A stretch of 64,000 bases of DNA from Capronia americana (lineage: Eukaryota > Ascomycota > Eurotiomycetes > Chaetothyriales > Herpotrichiellaceae). Position 1 is the stretch's first letter. The number at the start of each line of letters is the position of its first letter. A program made the position numbers and the translations under genes. The stretch spans positions 434,001 through 498,000 of the forward strand of contig JADWQD010000017.1 in assembly GCA_016110215.1 (NCBI GenBank). The letters run 5' to 3'. A model generated the notes under the pieces. That model ran no database searches. It saw only the letters and a list, made by a program, of their open reading frames with translations, and was not told where the DNA came from. This document shows positions 36,631 through 47,853 of the stretch, one piece after another.

Positions 36631-37290
36631 ATGCATTACACAACTGTTCTCGCCGGCGTCATCTTCGCCACGTCGGGCCTGGCTCTCCCTCTTGACAGTA
36701 AATCCCTCCAACTTCCCATTCCCGGTGACCTACTGGAATCAACCTCATCCATCCTACAAATAGTTCCACACTAACACTTCCCAGCCCCAGGCCTCGATGT
36801 TAGCGTCGAAGCAACCCTCGAACCCGTCACTGACGTGACCAACGTGGACCTCCCCGTCTCCATCACCACCTCGGCCAAACGTCAAATCGACCTTTCGATC
36901 TTCTCCAACCTCCTGAGCAGTCTGTTGGGAAACCCAACCACCACGCTCTCAGGCCTGCTCCCTACCGTCGTCAGCACTCTCAACGGCGTAGTGGCCACGA
37001 TCAACGGCCTCCTCTCGGGCACCGGGACCACAGATCTTGACTCGACGCTCGGCGATGTGATTTCAGTCTTGGCCGGTCTCATCGCCGAGATCGAGAGCCT
37101 CCTCGGCGGCGCGGGCGTTGATCTCTCCAGTGGAACCACGCAGGCTACATTGGCGACTGCCATCGCCGAGGCCGAGCAGTTGGCCGCCAGTGTGCAAGGC
37201 CTCAGTGGCACGGTGGGCCCGACTGATAACTTGAGCCAGGTGGAGAGCCTGTGTGCCCAACTGGTCGCTATGCTTTCTGGCGTGGCTTAA
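36631..37290 (+). CDS. Small secreted protein with Kex2 site (190 aa, 2 exons)
   Basis: Exons 36631-36697 and 36785-37290, with an 87-nt phase-1 intron (GTAAAT donor, CACTAAC branch point, CCCAG acceptor). Signal peptide MHYTTVLAGVIFATSGLALP. A dibasic site, SAKR, sits about 50 residues in and would release a mature chain starting QIDLSIFSNLLSSLLG. The mature part is Leu/Ser/Thr/Ala-rich, predicted as amphipathic helices (LNGVVATINGLLSG, ISVLAGLIAEIESLLGG), with a single Cys near the end. No named family recognised. It could be a cell-wall or hydrophobic-surface protein or an effector-like secreted protein; this is inference. Confidence 0.8.
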
Positions 37291-37420
37291 ATGCCTTGGC
37301 TCGGTCCGGCTTATGCCGTGTTCCGAAGCATCAGACTTGCATGCCTGTGAGGATCTTGGGTTTGGGTCGTGCCGAACAGAATGGTTGCCTTGGGGCTGGG
37401 GATGATATTTCAGGGTCGAG

Positions 37421-37540
37421 TATGGTGTGGTGTGGTGTGGAATGGTATGATATGGAATGGGATGGTGTGGTGCGGTATGGTATGGTGTTGTGTGGTGTGG
37501 TATGGTATGGTTGTGGTGTCGTGGTTGTGGTGTTGCATGG
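37421..37540 (+). repeat. Imperfect TGGTR/TATGG pentanucleotide tract
   Basis: About 120 bp of 5-bp units mostly TGGTG, TATGG and variants, with G/T strand bias. It begins about 130 bp after the stop codon of the secreted-protein gene. On the minus strand the same tract creates spurious His/Thr/Pro-rich open frames. Confidence 0.85.
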
Positions 37541-38190
37541 TGACCTTTCATCTTCTGCTTGGATTATGCTGGTGATGAGGCGTTTCATTTGTGAGCATAA
37601 TCATGTACTTCCTGCTCATGCTACTTGTGTCTGTAATGTGGCCCCGGGGGCGGAGGGGATAGGAGTTTTTCCTAGAGAGGAGGGCGGCTGGTTTGCTGAT
37701 CCGGGAATGGAGTTTAGACACAACAGTTATACTCTAAATGAGAGCACTACGTTCACGAAGAGTGCAATACCAAAAGTGCAGTATGAAGAGTCCAATACGG
37801 AAAAGCACAACGGATGATCCAAGTATTTCGACTGTCTGCCTGATTGATTGCAATTACAGTTTTGTCGCCCGGTTGAAATTCCGCAACCCCACTGCATTGC
37901 AAGGCAGACACTCACTCTGAATCCCGTATGATGGCTTAGGACAAGACTGATACATACGGTCTGACGCCCGCCCACAGGACGTCTCATGTCGGGGGCATGT
38001 CGCTAACGTGCTCCTCCATTTCCTCTTCGTCAACACGGAGGTCAATTCCAACACAGCCCAAACTCAACAGTTACAATACTGTCAACTCCGCTTCTCGCAT
38101 GCAGGCAGACAGGCAGAGATGTTAAACTCAAGCGACGGGTGGCTGAATGGCACGGAGAGTCGTAGTGTTCGTCCCACCTGTACCATGGCC
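37541..38190. other. Intergenic region without a supported gene
   Basis: About 650 bp between the pentanucleotide tract and the 3' end of the next minus-strand gene. No domain-bearing frame seen. Confidence 0.4.
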
Positions 38191-39550
38191 CTACCACTGA
38201 TGATTCACGAACTGGTGCCCCTGATTATTGTGGTCTTGATGTCCTTGGTCGACGACTTCTGCATTGACCTCGTCGGCCCAGTCGCCACCTTCGCCGGCAG
38301 TCCCACCAAATCCGTCGTTCTCGTCGAAGGCATTGGCATTCGTGATCTCGCTCAGAGGAGGCAAAGGAGTGTGTGTGTTCTTAGCACCGCTGAATCCAGG
38401 GCTTGCAAGAGAATTCGGCGGGGCGAAAGGAGCGTCGTTCTCGTTCAACACATCGGCCGAGTCCCAGGTGTTGGCGCTGGTGCGTTTAGAAGTTGCCGCT
38501 GCAGTGCTGTCCACCCCGTCAGTGCCAGCTGGTGTAGCAACATCCCATTCACCCGAAGCACCGTTGTCAGCGACAATATTGTCCCGACCACCGGTATTGC
38601 CTTCTGTGGTATCAGCGGGTTGATCCCATCCCTCTCCGTCACCGCCACCATTTGAACCTTGACCATACTTCTTGGCTTTGGCCTTTTCCTCCCACTTTCG
38701 TCTCACGTCTTTCTCATTGCGCTCGCACCACGCGTGCAAGTCGTCGTCCAGCTGCTTGTTCTCGTGCCTCATCTCGTCAAGGATGCACATCTCCCCGGGG
38801 GTTTCCTCGCTGTCCAGTTTGGCGGCCCACCAGCCCCAGAAGATAGAGGCAGCGGCGACTCCCCGGAGAGCGGCTTCTTTCTCCTGAGGTAGGGTGGAAG
38901 GAAAGGCAGTTTCATAGAACCAGTCCACCTCGTCCCAGGTCATGAGTTGCTTGCGGGCGATGGCAGTCATTCGTTTGAGGACATGGTCAGAGAGGTCGCG
39001 GGCGGGGATTCCAAGGTAGTAGCCTGAGAGGATGACGTTGGCATAGGTTTTGAAGAAGCCACGGGTTGATTCATCGAGCTGAAAGTTGTCCGAGAAGTCA
39101 GTCATTGACAGAGTGACAAGATATTTCCGCTCTGAGAAGTTTGAAAGCGTGGAGAGACTTACATCCTTGAACTTGACGATGCTCTGCTCTTCGACGCATT
39201 GATTGATCCAACCAAGAACTAGCTTGTGGCCGTTCAAATCGCCCCCAACGATGGTGAAGGATTTGCTGCCGTTGTCCATGATATCGCGACGAATGCGGTC
39301 GCAGAAAATCATGGCGGCATCGCGGGGGAATTTGCCATCAAGGAGCGTCACCGGGGCTCGCTTGTCGGACTTGTAGAAGATGGAGATCGTCGGAGTGGCA
39401 TTGATGCTGGAGTTTTCAAGTGTCAGTTGGAGGCGGCAACAGGCTATGACGAATTGTGACTTACGTTGAAAGTTTGGCAGGAGGGATGCGAGGGCCGCGA
39501 TCCTCACGATGCTCTCGCGCCTCAGGAGTGGCCTCCGCGAAGCCGTCCAT
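38191..39550 (-). CDS. Conserved fungal protein of unknown function (405 aa, 3 exons)
   Basis: Exons 39550-39465, 39406-39163, 39078-38191 (introns of 58 and 84 nt). The N-terminus MDGFAEATPEAREHREDRGP joins to a block INATPTISIFYKSDKRAPV, then FTIVGGDLNGHKLVLGWINQ, and a helical middle (KTYANVILSGYYLGI, LMTWDEVDWFYETAFP, IFWGWWAAKLDSE). The arrangement faintly recalls BTB-like adaptor folds, but I cannot assign the domain. The C-terminal third is Gly/Asn/Asp-rich and disordered. Presumably intracellular: no signal peptide or membrane segment. The open frame runs through intron 2, so retention cannot be excluded, but the donor (GTAAGT) and acceptor are strong. Confidence 0.75.
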
Positions 39551-40192
39551 GATGACGAAAATGTTTAGTTGAGATCTGCGTGGTTACGAGGATTGGTTCC
39601 GACTGGGACCGCGAAGGCAGAGAGGTGCGGGAGGCAAAGACAATAAGGAAGGGTAGGAGCAATGGATATGAAAGTAAGGGCGGCCTGAGGATAGCTTGCC
39701 GTCGACAAGTTTGCCTCCCGTCAACGTTACCGAAATTTCTTTATGTGCGAGTTGTAGACGAAACGGCAAGCGGCAGGGAAATGATCCGTCGGTGACGGCA
39801 ACAAAACTACTGCCAAGGCGATGAGGCCCATGTCACCCTCGTTGTAAATGCTGCTGGTCAGGGCGGACGCTCATGTCAAGGGGCCAGCGTGGTGAATTTG
39901 CCTCCCCAGCCAGAAGTCCAACTCAGTTCTGCTTTTCCCAGAGTTCCTCTCTCGCTAGTCTCAGCCTCCAGCCCGGCGGTCCCGTGGTTGTGTTCACAAT
40001 CAGGTTGGCGCAAGTTCATCAGCCATCACAATCAGAGACTAAAGAAAGCTTGGAATCAAGAAAGTGTGTTCAAGAGGAGTCATCACCCGGTCTGTAAGAT
40101 CAGTCTTTCAGTCCCTCTCTGGTTCAACCCATCATTACGCCTTGCTGTCATGTCATAAATCATTCGCGGGTCTTTCAAACTCTCCATCTCAT
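39551..40192. other. Intergenic region
   Basis: About 640 bp between the start of the unknown gene at 39550 and the stop of TMA7 at 40193. No supported gene. Confidence 0.45.
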
Positions 40193-40510
40193 CTATTTCT
40201 TTCCGCTCTTCTTAATTCCCTGTTGACCGGCGTTCAGTGGCCCCTTGCCCTTTGCCTTCTCGGCCATTTCTTTCCGAGCTTTTGCATCTATACATATGGG
40301 TTAGTTGCTGTATGGACGTCGCGAGGCTTGTGGAAGGTCTATACCTGCTTGTTGCTTGGCCTTGAATGCCGCCTCGTCCTCATCCATGTCCTTCTTCTCC
40401 TTCTTTGGTGCCTTGAGAGGCTTGACCTTGCCGCCTGCGAGGAAACGTCAGCGGCAGATCTCTAATTGAACTACTGGTTCCCGCGTGCCTTCTCGACTTT
40501 GACCACCCAT
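40193..40510 (-). CDS. TMA7: Translation machinery-associated protein TMA7 (68 aa, 3 exons)
   Basis: Tiny highly charged ribosome-associated protein. Exons 40510-40489, 40434-40345, 40287-40193 give MGGQSREG joined to GKVKPLKAPKKEKKDMDEDE, then AAFKAKQQA joined to DAKARKEMAEKAKGKGPLNA, then GQQGIKKSGKK. This matches the TMA7 family along its whole length of about 65 residues. Exon 1 is only 22 nt, and its intron begins GC (AAG|GCACGC), so a GC-AG intron of 54 nt is required. The second intron is 57 nt with a GTATAG donor. Each exon is too short to stand out as an open frame. It acts on cytosolic ribosomes; the yeast protein is linked to translation efficiency (family knowledge). Confidence 0.93.
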
Positions 40511-42221
40511 TATGGCTCCTGATTTGGTTGTGATGGACAGTCTGCTCCGTTGGGGGACTCAATATCGCGATGTCGTGGATGAGAATCTAATCTTGCGGTG
40601 TCAGAAGAAGTCGAGAATTGCCGCAGTCTCGGACCATTCAAAGGGATATCTTCGGCTTAGGCTGACGAGCACGTGAGCGCCAAGCTTAATGGCCGTTTCC
40701 CACACCACTTTTCTTGAAGCCCTCTGCTTCCCCCGTCGACGATTTCTTTGACGGATTGATAGTTCTCAGGCGGCATTGCAGGACATCCAACGGCTACGTC
40801 TCTGGTAGCGCCCCGATGCTCGCAAGACCTGGGAGCGGATGATCCGGAATGACTACGATAAGTAATATGACAGACTTAGCTTCTGGGACATTTGATCTTG
40901 TGAATGGAATTCATTGACTATCTCAGGGAGAAGATTGTCCAGAATCCCACTCAGTCCTATTCCAAATGATTTTGTTGCTGTCTTCGGACCTTAAGCGCTT
41001 GCTAAGCTGTACTCTAACATGCAGTACCAAGTCTTCTGGTAACTTGGGACGATTTCCGCCATCTCCCACATCCCCGTGGCGTTACGCCATGCTTTCCACA
41101 GATTCCGGTCCCTCAGTGTGATGTTGCATCTCCCAAGGTGCATATCTGCAGAGCCGCTACTGAAGTTTCGCCGCTAGCCCGTTGAGTTGTTGACGGGGGT
41201 GGGGTGGGTTTAGCCAGCTTCATGCCCTACAGCTTTGGTCCCGGCTTGCTGGGGCTGTTTGGGGGCGGACGAGGAGGGGGTTTTCCAGACATGTTGTCGG
41301 TGGATGGTATTTATGCGAAGTTGTTGTTGAAAGATGGTTGACGATGTCTGCGACTTAGTTAATAGAAGCCCCGATGTGGTGGATGGGAAAAGGCACCTAT
41401 TTGATATTGTTCTTGGAGTGGTTTTTGTTTCTCTGAGCTGTCGATGATGATGATGATTTTGCAAATGAATAGGCCGGTGGCAGAAGTTATATAGCCTGTC
41501 CAAGAGGCTTTCGTTTGCCCGCCTTCCAGCACAATCACTGGTCAGTGATACTGATCCAACGCACAAGACAAGAGATATCTTTGGGAGTCACTGTTTGAGC
41601 AAGCAGAGCTTCCCCGGGCAAACCACAGGAGCAAGCCATCAGTGCAAACAGAGACATCTTTTCACCTCTGGGATTTTCATGCTTCGGAGCCGAAAGAGAG
41701 TGACGGTGCAAGTACTGAGTCATGGGCGTGTTATCACAACTTTCCGGTGAGAACAGGCCATAGCATTATCATCAGCAGCAGCAGGACTGGCCAACGATTT
41801 CACCATTGCGACGGTGAACATGGCGAAACGACCACCTTGCAAGCAAACGAACTATGATCCTACATCAGCACTTACTCCTGATCATAGGAGTGTGGTACGA
41901 CCGCATCTCGCCAAACTAGAACCGTTGACACACTTCTAAAGTATCTACAAACTGACTATCCCTCCTTTCGCCAACAAGGCTTTCCCGATTGCCCTTTGCG
42001 TCCGACACTGACTGGTCATTTTCTAGGGTCAAGGGCACACGTGAAGATCGCTTTTGGCCCCCACACACAGCACCTCTACCGTGTTTCAGATTGAGGCTGT
42101 GTCCAAGACTAGGCGTCCGCCAGAGTCGAGTACAAGTAGCTCAGTATGCTTCGCATGGACTGTAGGAACCGAGCTGCACCGGCCTCTATCATTGAGTCTA
42201 TATTTTTACAGATTTTGCACG
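40511..42221. other. Intergenic region without a supported gene
   Basis: About 1.7 kb. Minus-strand frames around 41210-41723 include a short Pro-rich frame and a short hydrophobic one (MSLFALMACSCGLPGEALLA), but neither joins to anything convincing. It holds the promoters of TMA7 and the HET gene. Confidence 0.4.
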
Positions 42222-44831
42222 ATGTCGGCGTCCTCTCAGTCGCCGGAGAATCAGCCGCGCACTTCACTTGACAGAAGGCTTCCCTACATCAACAGAGGTG
42301 ATGGGTACAGGGAGGCAACTGCACCCGCTTATTGCTACGTACCCTTGGATCTTGACAATGAAGAGATCAGGATCTTGGTGCTCCTGCCATGCCCCGGAGA
42401 CAAAAACGATCCGTACAACTACGTGAAATGCACGTTGGAAGTTCAACCTCTAAAAAGTGCTGCGCCCTTCGTCGCTATCAAGAATGGACGCGGCTACAGG
42501 CTGCTCAAGGAAGTCATCGAGATTGACGACAGGTCCTTCCTCGTCGCTACAGCGCTGGAAAAGTTCCTTCGAAATCTTCGAAAGTGTGACACGCCGGTCA
42601 GGCTTTGGGTACGCTATATCTGTGTTGACCACCAGAATCCGAATGAAATGTCGCAATATTGGAATCGTGACTTTGTGGATAAGGCCTATTCCCAGGCACA
42701 AACTGTCATTGATATGCACGCTACGCTGAAAGGTCTGTTGCACCAAGGCGTCATCGAGAAGTCGGTTGATACCAGGTATAAGGAGTGGGACAAGAACTGG
42801 GACTCAGTGCCAGAGAAATACCCTCTACCCAAGGTCTATCCAATCAGGTTGGGGAAGAGTCCCTCAATTGTACGACCTACGGATGATCACGAATATGTGC
42901 CTCTTGATGTCGTTGCGAACGAAATCCGGATCATTGTCGTTGCCAACAACCCAGATCCCGAAGCCCCATTAATACTACATTTGGCACATTGTCCAACCGG
43001 CTCAGATGTGGTTTATCATGCGCTGTCGTACACCTGGGGAGCCGAGAATGAATGGAGAGAGATAGTAGTCAATGGCCTAAAGATGCGAATCCGCAAGAAC
43101 TTGGAAGCGGCTCTTCGCTCACTACGAAGTCCAACCCATGGCTTGGCCATCTGGGCGGACGCCATCTGCATCAACCAAAACGATGCCGAAGAGAAGAATG
43201 AGCAGCTTCCCGAACTGGGGCGCATCGTCGACAAAGCTGCCGCCGTCATCTGCTATGTTGGCGAACCTGATCAGCACAGTGACCTCGCCTTAGACTTCGT
43301 CAAGCACCTTCAGGAACCGGTGATAAGGACGGATGAACATGGCGACTTCGAGGTCGGAAAACCTGAGCGGATATCTCCTGAAGAGCTTCCTCGATACTGT
43401 GCCGCACTTTATCTGTTCCTCATGCGCCCGTACTTCCGCAGAGCCTGGGTGCTTCAAGAGGTCACACTTGCTTCCAATCCAGTCATTGCCTGCGGAGAGA
43501 GACGTGGCATACACTTTGGGCAACTCGACTCCGCTGCATACAATCTACAGGATATGCTGTCGCGGAGCTCTGAACTGGTCGCGAAGATGAAGAGGGCAGT
43601 CCCTGGCCTTCATGAAGTAGTCATCGACGAGCTAGTCTTTGTTCGAAAGCTGTTCTATTTCCGACATTTGCATATGGGTAGGGTGAGGAGCGGATTTATA
43701 ACGGTCGACATCAAGGACAACGTACCAGGCTATCTCGAGACCGCCATCCTGTCACGCGACTTCCAAGCGACAGTATCACACGACAAGATCTTTGCGCTGT
43801 GGAATATTGCCAAGGACAAAGATGGTTTGGAGTTTCACATGGACTATTCAAAGACGTACGAGGAAACGTACGTTGCATTTGCAAAAGCCTGGGCCCTGCA
43901 TAGCGGCTCATTGGACATACTCGGGGCTGCAGAGTATATACATCCAACGGAATGTTCAACATTCTACGCAAGAGCGCCGTCTTGGTGTCCCGACTGGAGC
44001 CGGCCTTCTCAGTCAAGCTCACTCGTCCGAAGGGAGGTCTTCCGAAAGTTCAAAATGGCGTTTCAAGACGACAAAGATGGGCCTATATACTCGGCGGACG
44101 GCGGCGTGCGTCAAGAAAGACGAGCTAATGACTTTTTCAGCTTTGTCGAAAACGAACTGCACTGCCTGGGTGTCATTCTTGACACAGTCCTAGCGGATGT
44201 TGAGAATCCGGATGGCGCTTCGACTGAAAACAAAATCAAGGGGCTCGTACCTTCGACGGCCGATTTCTGCGCGCAACATAACATGCGCAAATACGAAGAT
44301 ATCTTGCAAGCCGTTGTAGCCATGCTTCACGGCGACGTCCCAGCGTCGTGGCCCAGGCGCGAAGACAACCTAAAAAATGCTGAGGCCGAGGACCCGGACG
44401 AACAGTATGTCTGTATTCCATACAAACCAAGGTTGAACCAAGAGCAATCGCCAAATGCATCACGTCACGTGCCGTCCTTTGGTGGAACATACAGTCGCCA
44501 GGAAGCTTGGGAGGCGATCTGCACCATCATGCGCGGAAGGAAGGTGTTTATCACAGAGAAAGGTTACATCGGGCTCATGCCAGAATACGTTCGGGGAGAC
44601 CATTCAGCTGAGCAGGCGGATTCGGGTCTGCGGCTCGCAATATTGGCCACTTGCTCGGTGCCGGTGCTGTTGTACGAGGATCCCGACGTGGAAGGCAGAT
44701 ATAGGTTGCTGGGCACTTGCTTCGTGCAGGGATGGATGGAGGGGGAGGTTTTGAGGGAAGAGATGGGCTGTGACGCCCCAGAAGAGTTCTGGAGCGCCAT
44801 GCTCGGATCTGAGAAGCTGAGGATTGTGTGA
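42222..44831 (+). CDS. HET-domain protein with a degenerate upstream HET copy (869 aa)
   Basis: Heterokaryon-incompatibility-type protein. The functional-looking HET domain starts near residue 224: EYVPLDVVANEIRII, then YHALSYTWGAENEW, LEAALRSLR, IWADAICINQNDAEEKN, and RAWVLQEV further on. Residues about 38-150 repeat the same order in decayed form: CYVPLDLDNEEIRIL, ALEKFLRNLRKC, LWVRYICVDHQNPNEMSQYW. The C-terminal half ends in the domain usual for these proteins (CTIMRGRKVFITEKGYIGLM, then a short LLGTCFVQGWMEGEVL). Intronless. The frame is open upstream to a TTG at 42054, but the first ATG is 42222. HET proteins can trigger cell death on non-self contact in fungi; that role here is inference. 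Confidence 0.9.
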   Translation: MSASSQSPENQPRTSLDRRLPYINRGDGYREATAPAYCYVPLDLDNEEIRILVLLPCPGDKNDPYNYVKCTLEVQPLKSAAPFVAIKNGRGYRLLKEVIEIDDRSFLVATALEKFLRNLRKCDTPVRLWVRYICVDHQNPNEMSQYWNRDFVDKAYSQAQTVIDMHATLKGLLHQGVIEKSVDTRYKEWDKNWDSVPEKYPLPKVYPIRLGKSPSIVRPTDDHEYVPLDVVANEIRIIVVANNPDPEAPLILHLAHCPTGSDVVYHALSYTWGAENEWREIVVNGLKMRIRKNLEAALRSLRSPTHGLAIWADAICINQNDAEEKNEQLPELGRIVDKAAAVICYVGEPDQHSDLALDFVKHLQEPVIRTDEHGDFEVGKPERISPEELPRYCAALYLFLMRPYFRRAWVLQEVTLASNPVIACGERRGIHFGQLDSAAYNLQDMLSRSSELVAKMKRAVPGLHEVVIDELVFVRKLFYFRHLHMGRVRSGFITVDIKDNVPGYLETAILSRDFQATVSHDKIFALWNIAKDKDGLEFHMDYSKTYEETYVAFAKAWALHSGSLDILGAAEYIHPTECSTFYARAPSWCPDWSRPSQSSSLVRREVFRKFKMAFQDDKDGPIYSADGGVRQERRANDFFSFVENELHCLGVILDTVLADVENPDGASTENKIKGLVPSTADFCAQHNMRKYEDILQAVVAMLHGDVPASWPRREDNLKNAEAEDPDEQYVCIPYKPRLNQEQSPNASRHVPSFGGTYSRQEAWEAICTIMRGRKVFITEKGYIGLMPEYVRGDHSAEQADSGLRLAILATCSVPVLLYEDPDVEGRYRLLGTCFVQGWMEGEVLREEMGCDAPEEFWSAMLGSEKLRIV

Positions 44832-45740
44832 GCAACCTGCACCGGGTCTTGTCCAAAGGCTGTACTAATAGCTGCTGCTTCCGATACTTCTACGGCGAGC
44901 AAGCCGAAGTGAATTTCGAGTCCGGAGGACGCTATGGTACTTGTGTCTGTTCGGCGGGTTTTCATCTCGACAAGCTTTCGCTGGATAGTTTGCTTCTGGC
45001 CCCCAAGCCCACTTTGCCTGCTTGATACAGAAGGTGCGGGGGGAAAGGGGGACGCCAAATCTACTTAAGTACGTAGTAACCCTCAGCTAACATTGGATCT
45101 CAAAAACTTTCTTTACCAGTGGCTTTCACAGACACCGCATATTTCATCATGTTACGAAGTACGAGGTACCGCTCTAAGGAATCTTAAAAATGCTTTTCGA
45201 AGAGCTTCAATCCGCTCCCGCCAATGCATTTCGTCGGACGAGACCTCGAGAACGGCAATGGACAAGCGAGATTATTTGGCTTTCAGGCCACCCAGCCTAA
45301 TGCTGGACCAAGAAGTTGCCGGTGCTGAAACACGCGCCGACCCTCAATCTTGCTTTCCGAGCAAACGTATCAGATTCCACAGACGGGAGCTCAAAGTGGT
45401 CGAAGTGTAAATGCTTGCCTCGTTGCCCCCCGAGTCTGCTCGGGCTGTACAGTACTGCAGGGGCGCTCTAACGAGAGCCTCATTCCCAGCTCGCCAGTCC
45501 CAATACACCCCTGCTGTGCAAACAGGCCCTTCACGGTACGGCATGTTTCAAGTCCCTTGCCTAGTCTGTGTGCCTGGGTCTGTAGCACGTTACGCGCCGC
45601 ACGCAGCATCCAGAGTATCGCTGGCCACTTGGCTGTCGGCGGCTGTCTGCCCGATGAAAGATCTTTATATGGCTGCTAGACATGCCGCATCTACTTGTGC
45701 TCCGTACTGAGGTACTAGATCACCCTCCTCTGCGGATACA
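44832..45740. other. Intergenic region without a supported gene
   Basis: About 900 bp between the HET gene and the membrane-protein gene, both on the plus strand. Short frames only. Confidence 0.45.
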
Positions 45741-47853
45741 ATGGCGCGTACAGATCAAGACCCCAAATCTGCTTTTGCCATGGAATCACGAACCGAGGAC
45801 GGCTCACTGTTGCACCTGAACTCGAATCGGGACACTTCACCATCTCAAGACCATAAATATACCAGAAGGGCTCGACGCCTTTTGTCCCCGGGGGCCCTTG
45901 GCGAGAGCTTTCTGGACCTTCTCGCGGCAATAGCCTGCGCCTACTTCATCGTCTTCGCTGCCTTGGTCTATTCCAGACGCGATGAACCTCTCAACCGGTC
46001 AGGGAACGAGGAGTTGCTCGATGCTGCCAAATATGTGAGTGTGGCTTTGCTGTTCGTCTGTTCTACTATGCTCGCCTGTCAATATACCGAGAACCTGTCT
46101 GTTGAATATGCGTTCTCAACTCTTTCCCGGCAAATGTTGGCACCAGTGCACGATATTATGTTTGGAATCTCCTGTCTATGCCTCACATTTTGTACTGGCT
46201 TCTCTGAGCACTAATTGAAGTTAGAACCCGACCATCTTTCCAATCCTGTTTGCTGGTGTAATCGGGAAATTCCTCAAGGCGGTCGCAGCCATCAAGCTCG
46301 AAAATGGCACTTCCGTACTGTCACTCGAATATCTTCTTCAAAGCCGGACCGTCTTGAGCACTGTCATGGCACCGCTCATTCTGAAGACGGTTAATTTACT
46401 TACGCCCCTCCTCTTCGTCCTCTGGGCGCTCTCACCGTTGGGTGGCCAGGCCGGGCTCCGAGCAATATCTACCAAGGATGCCTTCACAAATACAACCAAT
46501 AACTTCACGTATCTGGCCTTCGTGTCACCGTTCACCAACGAAGGCGTCAACTCGGCATCGGCGGAGCCCCTTGTCCCCATCAACGCCATCTTCACCTCTT
46601 CGATCATAGGGTCTGCCAAAGCCAAATCTCTGCCTCAGGATCAGTACGGCAATGTCAAAATACCCCTGTACGAAAGCCTACCTCCGTTGTCATCAGGGAA
46701 CGCTTCAGAATGGAGGTCAGTTCCTGACGATGGTGAGTACCAGTGGAGCTCCCTGACTGGGCTGCCGATCCATGGCCTTCCCTCCGGCGGGGTGTCAAAT
46801 TTCCATATGGAAACCGGGTACATGGTCACGACGTGCAATGTGTCGGGTCACGATTGGTCCGATGGGTACAGACAAAGCCTCATGAATCAATCCTTATGGA
46901 GTGGTGCGAACTATGCCTTCACGATAGGCACCGGCAGTCTCTTTACCCAATACAACTTCAGCTTCTTGTCTCTCGATCTCTTGGACAGTGGCTCAACAAG
47001 CCCGACGGACAAGATCCTCACCATCGCGAACTGCACCGTCACCATGCGTTACGTGGAAGTGCAAATAAAATGCGACGGCCAGACCTGCGAAAGCACCGCT
47101 GTCCGGCCCTCAACCAATCCTGCCAATCACACTGACGGGGCTGGATTGACCAGCCTCGACGAAGCCCACTTCACGCCGATCAATGGCCTTGGCCAACAGA
47201 GCACAATGTACATGTCATTCCTCGCCGACTTCACCAACGCGACGAACCCAGCCGTGGGCTGTGACACGTCATTCTGCCCTCCGAGTGCGATCGAAGCATA
47301 CCTCGCTGATCCGGCAAACACCGTGTTACAGACTGCGACCACCAAGCTCTGGAAGTTGGGGGACGAGATAATCTCCCGACGTTTCACACAGCTGTTCAAT
47401 ACCTACTGGATCGACAGCGTCGCGCCCGCGGCCGTCTCGGGCAATTTCACCCTGGAGTCTGGAACCACGCAACAGTACAACACCGATAGCACGCTCGGCA
47501 CGATCACAACCACCCAGCGAGTCATCGAGTGCAACTACAAATGGCTTGCGATTCTGCTGGTCTGTTCGCTTGTTTTATTCTTCATCGGCCTCGCCACAGT
47601 GGTTCTGACAGCGTTGCGCCGTGGGCCCGATATACTGGACAGATTCAGTCCCCTGTTGAGATATAGTCGGTTTGCGAACATTCCTCACAAGTCGTCGATG
47701 GAGGACGCTGTGGACCAGTCGAGGCGGTTGCGTAATGTGACGGTCCGCCTGGGTGACATCCGCCCCGAGGAGGAGGTCGGGTATATCGCAATAGGAGTCC
47801 TCGATGGGACTCACCCGGTCCAGAAGTTGAGCACTAGGAGGACATACGCATGA
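45741..47853 (+). CDS. Fungal multi-pass membrane protein of unknown function (about 640 aa, 2 exons)
   Basis: Exons 45741-46034 and 46225-47853, joined by a 190-nt intron (GTGAGT donor, CACTAAT branch point, TTAG acceptor) to give LLDAAKY joined to NPTIFPILFAGVIGKFLKAV. Early membrane segments: LLAAIACAYFIVFAALVYS and LLTPLLFVLWALSPLGGQA; the latter (WALSPLGGQA) is the signature of a large uncharacterised fungal family. A long extracellular or lumenal loop with many N-glycosylation sequons follows (NTTNNFTY, NVSG, NQS, NATN). A final membrane segment (LLVCSLVLFFIGLATVVLTA) leads to a cytosolic tail with RLGDIRPEEEVGYIAIG. The intron is longer than its neighbours; a second small exon inside it is possible. 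No biochemical role is known to me. Confidence 0.8.

Noticed and set aside
37331..37588. His/Thr/Pro-rich minus-strand frames
   Set aside because: Direct translation product of the TGGTG/TATGG repeat tract; no conserved features.
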